Below are positions 55,082-64,000 of a DNA stretch of 64,000 nt, piece after piece (the first letter of the stretch is position 1; each line of letters starts with the position of its first letter). This DNA comes from Xiphydria camelus (lineage: Eukaryota > Arthropoda > Insecta > Hymenoptera > Xiphydriidae). The stretch lies in the NCBI GenBank assembly GCA_963678675.1, contig OY783200.1, positions 694,501-758,500 of the forward strand. Direction: 5' to 3'. The translations under genes were made by a program, and so were the position numbers. Below the pieces are notes generated by a model that did not search any database, was not told where the DNA came from, and saw only the letters and a list, made by a program, of their open reading frames with translations.

Positions 55082-55909
55082 ATGCGAAGATCACATTCCG
55101 GTGAGAGGGGTGAGCCTATTGTCGGCAATATTGTTTGTCATCGAGACGCATCGTTATCGATGTAACTATTTCTAGGAGGGTACCAGCCATTGCCAACCAC
55201 CTCCCATGATAGTCTGGAGGAGGAAAATGAGCGGATGGCAGACGAGCTCAAAGACAAGATCCATGTCCTCAAGTCGCTGTCCATCGATATTGGCACAGAA
55301 GTCAAATATCAGGATAAAATGTTGCGCGGCATGGTTAGTTCGAAGCAATGCTGCGAATTTTTGCTAGGAAAATAATTGATCTTGGCTGTCTCAGAAATTC
55401 CGCGATAATCCGTAAAGAATATACGTGAGAAAGATTTAAAAAATGTGTTGGTCCAGACACAGTGTTTCTGAGAAACTCGATTTTTCCATAAAAATTCATA
55501 ATTTTTATCAATAAACAACGCATTCAAAGTAATAAAGACTCTAGTTTTTCATATTCTCAAATTTTCTTGTACAGTACAATTTCTGTATAAATTTCCGTAA
55601 TTTGAAGGTAGTAAATATTGATATGAAGTAGAATAGTGAAGAGCAAGTCGTAAAAATGACAATAAATGTGTACTTCCATAACATTTTAATTCCCTTATAA
55701 AATATTCAAGAAGCGAAATCTGTGTGTGTGAATGAGATCTCTCTACTTTGCAGGATGACGATTTTGAGCGAACCAGCGGATCCCTAACGTCATCAGTTTC
55801 GCGTGTTTTACGCATGGCTAAATCGGGACACAATTATTATATAATTTATATTTTTCTCTTCTCCATAGCAGTATTTTTCCTGCTATGGATGATCCTGAAA
55901 TTTAAATAG
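55082..55909 (+). CDS. BET1: BET1 Golgi SNARE homologue, 3 exons, 110 aa
   Basis: Exons 55082-55100, 55176-55333 and 55754-55909 have GT-AG borders and sum to 333 nt. BET1 is the Qc-type SNARE for ER-to-Golgi vesicle fusion, pairing with syntaxin 5, membrin/GS27 and Sec22b in the family's known complexes. The SNARE coil begins at SLEEENERMADEL, runs through IKSLSID-type residues (LKSLSIDIGTEVKYQDKML) and ends near the MAKSGH linker. A C-terminal anchor (about residues 87-109, YIFLFSIAVFFLLWMI core) ends with LKFK and TAG. The length is close to that of human BET1 (118). The first exon codes only six residues and one base. Confidence 0.96.
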
Positions 55910-58900
55910 TGCGATCAAGGGTGGAAGACACGCGGTTCGGGTGTACCATAGTGAATTGTTTCAAATTATTTTTGTCTGATTGTAATTATAATGAAAGGAC
56001 TATTAAAACATATTAAATTTATGCGTATATGCTAATTTATGGTCAATTATTTCTCATTGAAACCTAATACCATTCCCTTTTTATGACTTACCTGATTATC
56101 AGACCACTCGCGAATTCACCAATATGGCGTCTAATTCGCAATGGCGGGAAAGAGATTCGCGCATCCCATAATTCGCAATCGTTGCTCTTGCAGCAGCGGA
56201 AGCTAAAAATATTCAACGAGATAACACTTCTTGGTTTTTAAAAAGTAGTATTCGTTGGCATCCTAGATAGCACTCGGGCTGAAAAAAACATTTTATAGTT
56301 GTCTTCAAGACGTCTTGCGTTCCGCTTTCAGACAAATTTTAAGCATGACTCATCTTAAAGATGTCTTTCAATGATTGAAGTAGGTCATTAGACGTTTTAA
56401 AGCCAATTTAAAGACACTTTTTACCAGCATGATTAACTCACGCGGCTATCAGAATCCAAAACAATTTTATCATTTACTCAATGAATTATTAATTTTTATG
56501 TAGAATGTTATATGCGATTCAGATTAGTGTAGTAGGATCTTCGAGTCTTTCGAAAAATGCACTTTAATATTTCGACTAGTTTTATGATTATATGTATAAT
56601 ACTTATGTGCATAACAGAGAGTATAATAATACCTTTGTACAAATGTACAAGCGACTCGAACACTCTACAAAAAGTACAAAGCTCGAGTGGTTTATTGACA
56701 GAACATTCGATTACCTGGTACTCAAAATAGACGAACGGCGGACATACGTAAAGTACGATTCGGAAAAGCGACCTTAAAGTTAAAAGAAAAAAGAATTATG
56801 ACATATACGAGGGCGAAAATATCATAAAATAATACCAACGGTGGAATCACGTAGTCTTTTGAACATTATTTTTCTTCGTTTGTTTCTTTTATTAAAAAAT
56901 GCAAGGCGGAAATAATACGTGTCAAATGGAGGGCACCGAAAACAGTGGACTGAAAACCGATTGCGCACATAGAAACGAAAGGGAAACAAAGAACAACGCA
57001 GGATCGATCACAAATGCGTTAATCGGATCAATTTGATTGTCTCTTTCGACAAAAACTTTGGCTCAGCCACTCGTGCCCCAGGACTAAACTTTGACTAGAA
57101 AAACGAACGAACGAACGAGAAATACCTTCCCTCTTCCACTCATCGTCTCTGCGTACTTCATTTTCTTTTTTTTTTTCATTGTTTACATTTACCTTTACAT
57201 TTATACCAGTTTTTCCAACTTCTTTACTACTATACCGTCAGTTTTTCGACTTCGACATCGCTATGTAGTTACAAAGTAGTCGGTACAAAAAAGGACGCGG
57301 GGATCATTTTGTGCTGCGCGCACGAGCTTCGTGTACGAAACTATTGTATATAACGGACAACTTTTATAGAAGCACATTCAATTGCACGACACATTCGTCC
57401 GTAACGCCTCGTTATGTATTCTCATACTTCGCGGTACAAAAATGAGGTTCTTCCTATTTTAATTAAAAAAAAAAAAAATTAAAGGGTAAAGGTTCGACAA
57501 GAATTCTACAGTTGGATACCGATTGTTACGTATACTCGTTGAACCGAGTAAAAGTTAATCGTTGATCACGAGAAGTGTGATGAATAGAAAAGAAAAGGCC
57601 ACGTTATCTTGCAAAACTTTTAGAAAAATTTAGCCGAGCTCCCTCCGCATGCGAGACGATTTATTCGGCAGAAGCTCGGCTGTAGTATTCGCGATACAAA
57701 TATATAATATATAAAAGGAATATACGTCCTTATATTCCAATAGCGGATCTGTCGGTTGGCTGCCAAGCTTCTCTACTTCGACGATAGTGGGACCCCAGAC
57801 CGGCACTATATTCTCGAGAGCGATTAACGAAGTACCACGCCATTAATGCACGCGATGGCGTGACAGAGGCGACTCGAAACTGAACTTTTTTCCAAACTCA
57901 ATCGAACGAAGAGAACGGACGTTTGCGTGCCTTCTCAACTTTACGAGTATTTACAATTAACGTTAATATACATACATGACGCAAAATCGACCGAGTAATC
58001 CTTCCTTATTATTTTTTGTACGGGATATGTGCGCGTAAATCTAATCGATATTCACCGAATGCTTCTAAATCAATTTTAGCAATGATTTTTAGTGAAACAA
58101 TGTGATTCTCCTTTATCAGAAAAATATACTCGCAACGCATGCTGCAGCACGGTTATCGGATCTGGCCTATTCCGTTTAACCGTTCATTTTACCGGCTATT
58201 TTTTAATTTATTGTCTTGCCATTTGGCCAGCTATTGGAATGCTGAAAATTCGAACGGAATAATTCCACGATCCGAGCTGCACTGTGCGGCGTATCTCGAG
58301 TTCGAGAGAGATGGTGTGTCAATATGTTTCTAAAATAATTTTTTAATTAAATTCCAATGGAATAAAAATTTCAGACAGAATGTAACATCGAAAGCCCGTT
58401 CGATCGGGATTTTTAGTTGACTTCGTAATTTAATCTGAAATTTTCATTCGATGGAATTATAAATTATTCGAGATTCTCGCCCACTGATGGCACCCCGCGA
58501 TCGCGAGTATATTATTTCATATCGACTCATTCGCGGAGAATAACTAACGATCAACGGCTCTCTTCCGCCTTATCAACTAAATAGTACGCTAAGTGCAGAC
58601 GACGAAGATGATGTTATTTTTTCAACCCACATATGCGCAAGGGAGAATAATTTTTCTATAGAATCGCCGAGTCGAGCAAAGAGGAATCTTTGATGTTTTG
58701 AGGGGGAAAAAAAATATAGAATCCAAAGTCGAAGGAGAGACAGGGAAGAAGAGAGACGAGACTCTCTCGTTGGCTGTTGTTCGTTCGACGCTAAATTATT
58801 TATCCACGATTGAATTTGGCCGCGCATTCCCGATAGAAATCTTGGTTGACTTGAATTTGGTGCGTTTCGTCATTTTTTGTCGAACAGTTTGAAGGCTACT

Positions 58901-58930
58901 TATCAATTGCCAGTGATTTTTTGACAACCC

Positions 58931-59064
58931 CAGGCAGCACAGAGCTAAAAGATGTCTGAGTTGTCTTTGAAAGGTCTTATTACTCATTTTTGGACTACTT
59001 TTACCATTAAAAATTGTCTCGAAGACAACTCGAAGAAGTCTTCTAGCTCGGATGCTGTCTGAGA
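58931..59064. mobile_element. Small foldback element, family L
   Basis: Left arm ggcagcacagagctaaaaga with gttgtctttg mirrors right arm gaagacaactcg...ctagctcggatgctgtct. A looser relative with gacgtcttgcgtt and tcttcaagac words is at about 56270-56410. Confidence 0.6.
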
Positions 59065-59993
59065 TCCCACAAACGCAAGACTGGAATCTCAGTTCTACCG
59101 GCACAAAGCGACGCTAAAATCGTTATAAGCTAAGATCCTCGAGGTGTCTCGTGGACTTATCACGTTCCACGTAATATCGTAGACGAAAAGCGGATCACAA
59201 AAATTGTCCAAAGTGCAGATACGATTGCTTTCCATTTGCGTTGGCACTTAACGCCGACTTTCCTCCGCTCGCGTGTATTTATAGTACAGAATATCAGTCT
59301 CGGACTGAACCAACACTTTTGATATCGAGGGGCCGTATAACCGAAATTTTGTTTATTTGCCAATTAATTCTTCTCAATTGAAAAAATCGTAGTGCATCAA
59401 AGCTAGGCGATTTCAAACACAAGAGCGAGACTTATTCAAAAAAAGCTCGTATCATTACTTTCAAGATTCATACGCGAATGAGTCGTGAAAAAGAATTAAT
59501 GAAATCGAAACGAGTGAAAATCATGTGTATAGTATTATACAAAAGTCATCCTCATCCTTTCGTCGTCGAATTCGTCCTGATTCACGGCGCATCTTTCACC
59601 CGACAAAAGTATAGCGACGCTCTCTGAAAAAAGAGACTCAAAATAAATAAGTATTACAAAGCTCAGTCATATTTTGGTCCCACGTCCCCTCGAGCTCAAT
59701 CGGTCAGCGAATCAAAGCCACCGATGACTCGCGGCGCTTCGAAAGTCAGCGCAAAATCGTTTGACGCCTCCTGTACTGCATAAAGTTGAGAAGCATGCGA
59801 GCTCGTCGAGGCGCACCTTAATAAATGATACGAAGTTAACGTTAATATGGCGACACTTAACAGCGCGGTGTTTCATTTTTCTCACCAGGAGGGAATGGGG
59901 GAAGGGGGGATAATAATCTGTGTACATTAATGGAAATGTTGTGAAGAATACTGAGCTTAAGCTACGCTTAAATTCTCCCTGGCTTTCACTTTC

Positions 59994-60019
59994 ACTCTCT
60001 CTCTCTCTCTCTCTCTCTC
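59994..60019. repeat. (CT)n microsatellite
   Basis: An uninterrupted ct run of about 26 bases. Confidence 0.95.
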
Positions 60020-61827
60020 GCACTCTTTTTTTTCACACACGCAGTCGTCACTCATTCGCTTTCTCCCCTCTCGCTTCGTCATATTATAGTTAGACATCTC
60101 TTATTAATATTTCCTTGGTAAAAATGTATATTAATTGGTCGGCGGTGCATACGTATCGTTTGCGTACTCCTTCGATAACGTTCGCTTTGGTAGCCCCAGC
60201 GGAGCGGAGCGTCTGACGAAATTTTCAGCAGTCGCTCCGTCCGTGCGCCACACGTCTTTTCGAGGCGATCCTCGGTGGTACCGGCAATTTTTCCCTCGGG
60301 AAGAACCTCGGTAGTACCAAAAAAAGAAGGCCGTCGGTCAATCGAGAGGCGCGACAGTCATATCTTCATCGCCGCGATGAACAAAATTAGCTACGATGCG
60401 AAAACGTGGTTCCACCGAGGATCGACTCCAGCCCTTCCGAAGTAACTTCCTCGAAGGGTAGCTTCGTTCGAATTATAGCCAACAAGAGATACGAGACACG
60501 CTTCCAACAGTATCAAAACTACACCGTCCTGGTGCTACGTTCTAGCTACTCTCGCCTTCTCGTCTTGACTCGGTCGTTTCATGAGAGTCTCACGAGTCTC
60601 CTTCGCTTTCCGGCGAGTGAGACGCACTGAGAGAAATGAATAGTTTTTGTTTCGCGGGGATTGCGTGCTGTAGATGGTGTAGCGGTCGAGTAATACGCGG
60701 ATCTGTTGGAGAATCGTTCCTATGATCTTTGCAAAAAATGTCACTGACGGGATGGCAATCTTTACCATTGAAATAAATTTCAGAGATCATTTGTCGAGTG
60801 GACTTGCGTTCACCGCAAAGTTACTGAGAAACTTGGGGTTCTTTTGTGGAAGATTTTGCTGAATTTTCCATTCTATAATTCCACTGTCACCAAACTTTGA
60901 CAAAAAATTTGCCCAAATCAAACGGAAATATCACTGAAATCGCGTCAAAATTCATTATGAAATATTTACCAAAAATGTATACAAAAGAACTGTAGATTAC
61001 AATGAATTTTCAGGGAGAAAACCTTGAATGTTGCCAATATGGTAATTTCTTCGGAAAGTCATACGAATTTCAATTTCTCTAAAAGATCTATGCATCACCC
61101 GAATACTACAAATTTACAGTAATCGAGTCACTGGATATACAATGATTCGAATCAATCTCAAGCCGACTCCCGTTCAACGTAGCGAGAGATCCCGCTTTTT
61201 CCAGGGACGAACTAAAAATCGACCACATATAATTATCAATCGATTCAGCGACTCGGTCGTTGCTCAATACGTTTTTCACCGGAGAGTTCGACGAGAAAAT
61301 TCGACAAGAGCGAAGCTACATCCGCGCCCCATCGCCGCATACCACGCCGCACCACCGCACAGCAGGCAGATTTATTCTCCTACTTTTCATATAATAATTA
61401 TCCTCTACTTCGTATCAGATCAAATAGTGTACCGGGGTGTATATGTACATACACAGCATTGAAAAACGAATCAAGTTTGAGAGCACGCGCGATATTAGAA
61501 ATACAACGGTAAAAAAAGTCTATAAACCTATATAATAGTCCGAGCGCACTAATCGCAATGTTCACGCATTCGTGCATTGCGGTATAGACGCGCGGGACGA
61601 GTTTCTCTCGCGCGTACCTTATCTCTCACCCTCGGCGGTCGCACCGCCGTTACGCGATGTTTCCGTGTGATTCCCGCGAATCTGTCATCCGACGCACACG
61701 CGGAACGCGTAGGTCTTCCCGTCCCTCAAAGTGTCGCGAGCGTTCAAATAGTGCGAGTCGCGCGTTACATCAGTGCCAACGAGACAGTCAGCGCCCCCAA
61801 GGTCTCCTAACCCCTCGTCCGCCTTCA

Positions 61828-64000
61828 TTAAGAGGAGGGTGGCTCCTCGTCGGCGAGATTGTGGAGGTCCGAGTAATTCACGATGGCACGGTGCAGGAAT
61901 TCGTACTGAACCTATAGCGAGTGAATGAAATAACGCTGTTTCAGTTGGGCGTCATAAATTGTTACGCGATGTAGCAGATGGCCGGAGTCGGAACTAGAGG
62001 GGAAAATGGCCGACGCCCGAGAGAACAGCTGATTTTAAAACCGGACGAATAATATCGATAATTACATTGTTATTGGGAGATTTATGTGGCTGGAAACAGA
62101 ACAATTTCATTCGTTTTGTAATTCTGGAAATCCTAAAAACTCTGAATGCCTTTCGGAATATCTTTATCAGGTCGGTTTCTTCGCGAAACTGATGCAAGGA
62201 GCCCTCATGGAAAAAATTCTCGGGCAAATTTGTGAAAAAAATCCGACTTTTTCTGACTTTGTGTAGTAATTGGAACATTTTCAGACACTTTCAGGGAGGT
62301 ATCCGAGTTTGTCAGAGAAATGTTCAAAAATATTAATTTTTCTTTGATGCATAAAAACTTGTTTGAAAAAATCGGATAAATATCGACAAAGCGTGGAAAA
62401 ATCCCTAAAATTCTGCAAAATTTCTGGAAATATTCTAGGTATTTCTACAGAAATGATAAATTTTCAGAAAATGACTGAATGTTGTTAGACATTTGTCTGA
62501 GTTTACCAGAATTTGTTATAAAAGTGTTTATGCACGAAAGACAAATTTTTCTGACAAACACGGCCACTGCTCTGAAAATGTTCCAATTACTGCAGAAAGT
62601 TAAAAGGAAAAATCAAAATATCTCAGTTTTTCAGAAATTTGTTATAAACATTTTTCCATCAGGGAGATATATTATTCTTTCGTAAACCAGAGACTTACCA
62701 GTCGCTTTATTCCTAACAAAAACTTGGCTCAACCTTACTTACTCCACCAGAAATATACTTTGATATACGAGAAGCCAAAAACAAACTCACAAAGGTGCTG
62801 ATCATGCCGTGTCTCTGCGAGCGCAGCTTCTTGGTCGTCGTAAAGATGTCCACCCTCCTCTCGGTTCGCAACTGCTGAACGAGAATGCTGAGGGCGACGA
62901 ACATGGAACTCCTGTCGGAGCCGGAGTTGCAGTGCACGACCAGCGGCCCGCCGCTCTCCGTGTCCTTCGAGAGGGTCTGATCGACCAGCTCGATAAGACC
63001 GCGCGTCACCTCTGGCACCTCGCCGTCCACGGTCGGCCAGCCGTGGTACTGATAATGCGTCACGACTGTGCTCTCGTCGGTCTTCGTGTTCGTCACGCTC
63101 AGCTCTCGGCGCGTGTAATAAGGACAGCTCTCGCTTTGGATGTAACGAACCCTTATGTGATCGTAGGACATCTCGTCGTCCGGCCAATAGCGCGGACACT
63201 TGCGCGGTCCGTCGCTCAGCTGCAGCAATGAAACGGGTTTGCGTTATCAGGCGCGTCAAGTGGAGCCTTGACTGAGAAACGCGGCACACGCGTGTATTTT
63301 ATTCCGTCCGTAGTAAAAGCTCAATCGAATGCATCTTTGAATAGGAAAGTTGAGAATGGGTCGTTTAAATTAGCCCAAAGTGTTCTCCACTTACGTCGGA
63401 CAGCATGACTATCGTCGAAACGCACTGCTCCGACATCATTCTCCAGAAGTCCGCCACGGTGCCGTCCAGGGGGTCTTGCGTAATTACAAAGGACTCGTAA
63501 TTGTCGTAGCCCTCGATGAACGAGGCGTTTATGTAGGTGGAGTGCTCCCTGCCCGGTACCGGCGTCAGGATCACTCTATTCCTGTCGTAGGGTATCACAA
63601 AGTCGTTTCTGTTTTTAATCCTGTTCTCGTCACCGCCGCCCACCGAGAAGGACTTGTGATCCTCCAGGACAGAGTTGATTTTCTGTGAAGAGACGGAGTT
63701 TTTGAAGGGATATCAATGAAGGTGATCTTGATAACACGAGCTGTCAAAAATCCCTCGCACGTAGGTATCATGCGCAACCCTCGATACCAAACGATTTTTA
63801 ATCGAAAGACCTTTTCATACGATAACGAATAATTGCGATATATATTAAATACAGTAAATAATACATTATACTTACATCGTACTCCTCCTCCATCCTGCAC
63901 TTCTCCTTCCCGTTATCCCGTTGCCTGAGCCTCTCGACGGCGGCCTTGAGTTGCGTCGCCGGTATCTCCGTGTCGCCGTACTGCGCCATTTCCATGAGCG
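61828..64000 (-). CDS. Ptp99A: Receptor-type tyrosine phosphatase, Ptp99A-like, C-terminal part (D2 domain)
   Basis: Four exons are visible: 64000-63876 (continues beyond the window), 63682-63395, 63219-62791 and 61911-61828, all with GT-AG borders in phase 0, ending in TAA. Together they encode the linker and the second phosphatase domain of a receptor phosphatase: NRNDFVIPYDRNRVIL, STYINASFIEGY, FVITQDPL, DFWRMM, CPRYWPDDE, VVHCNSGSDRSS, and a QYEFLHRAIVNY tail. The signature keeps Cys and Arg but is HCNSGSDR instead of HCxxGxGR, and the WPD loop reads WPTVDG, so D2 should be catalytically dead and act as a regulatory or docking domain. In Drosophila the family works in axon guidance at the plasma membrane. 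Assignment to Ptp99A rests on the D2 signature from memory; another insect receptor phosphatase is possible. Confidence 0.88.
62170..62670. repeat. Foldback repeat, family M, in the last intron of the phosphatase
   Basis: Left arm tctgactttgtgtagtaatt with ggaacattttcaga mirrors right arm tctgaaaatgttccaattac with tgcagaaagtt. The same family occurs, more degraded, at 22130-22510. Confidence 0.6.

Larger units (their letters stand above)
55910..61827. other. Gene-poor stretch: BET1 3' flank and probably a long 3' UTR of the phosphatase
   Basis: An ATTAAA near 56009 may end BET1. From about 57000 to 61827 composition is more even and CpG-richer than the AT-rich desert, without any coding frame. 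Because the phosphatase stop is at 61828 on the minus strand, much of this may be its 3' untranslated region; that is inference. 59994-60019 is a (CT)n microsatellite. 60160-60630 and 61560-61800 are GC-rich. Confidence 0.35.

Noticed and set aside
59712..60023. Minus-strand frame starting MRERERERES
   Set aside because: Its start is the (CT)n microsatellite read as codons, and the rest lacks any protein-like feature.
62735..63289. Minus- and plus-strand frames of 140-184 codons over the phosphatase exon
   Set aside because: Shadows of the GC-rich D2 exon; only one frame carries the phosphatase motifs.
1..64000. CRISPR arrays, bacterial operons or integrated virus genes
   Set aside because: No regular spacer array, no ribosome binding sites with tightly packed genes, and no recognisable viral protein; all strong genes are spliced or typical animal genes.

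Overview
The window looks like nuclear DNA from an insect, probably a hymenopteran. The evidence is spliced genes with GT-AG introns, insect-type secreted heme peroxidase and trypsin-like protease genes, dense small inverted-repeat transposons, and CpG-rich genes in AT-rich surroundings. The order is an inference from gene types; nothing seen fixes the species. Nothing bacterial, no CRISPR array and no convincing tRNA or rRNA gene was seen.

Layout. 1-4491 (minus): one uninterrupted reading frame of at least 1497 codons for a secreted His/Ser/Ala-rich tandem-repeat protein running off the left edge. 5151-16078 (minus): a complete 13-exon chorion-peroxidase-like gene of 712 residues. 16.1-33 kb: about 17 kb with no convincing gene, full of foldback elements, a possible small orphan exon (28.3 kb) and a peroxidase exon relic (32.1-32.3 kb). 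33019-36777 (minus): a five-exon trypsin-like protease with a second, in-phase candidate last exon. 40346-44709 (minus): two paralogous genes of a family I do not recognise. 45911-48164 (minus): an unrecognised three-exon membrane protein. 53064-53588 (minus): the C9orf85/DUF2039 homologue. 55082-55909 (plus): the BET1 SNARE. 61828-64000 (minus): the 3' end of a receptor tyrosine phosphatase, Ptp99A-like, carrying its inactive D2 domain.

How the genes may relate. The peroxidase and the giant repeat protein are adjacent, on the same strand, and both have signal peptides, so an extracellular matrix or eggshell role with the repeat protein as a partner is a reasonable but unproven idea. The peroxidase relic 16 kb away suggests the locus once held more than one peroxidase. 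BET1 and C9orf85 are housekeeping genes in head-to-head orientation.

The strongest candidates for something undescribed are the His-rich repeat gene, the two alternative catalytic last exons of the protease, and the paralogous pair at 40-44 kb. Repeats are the other main theme: at least ten families of palindromic or inverted-repeat elements, some nested in each other, several inside introns.
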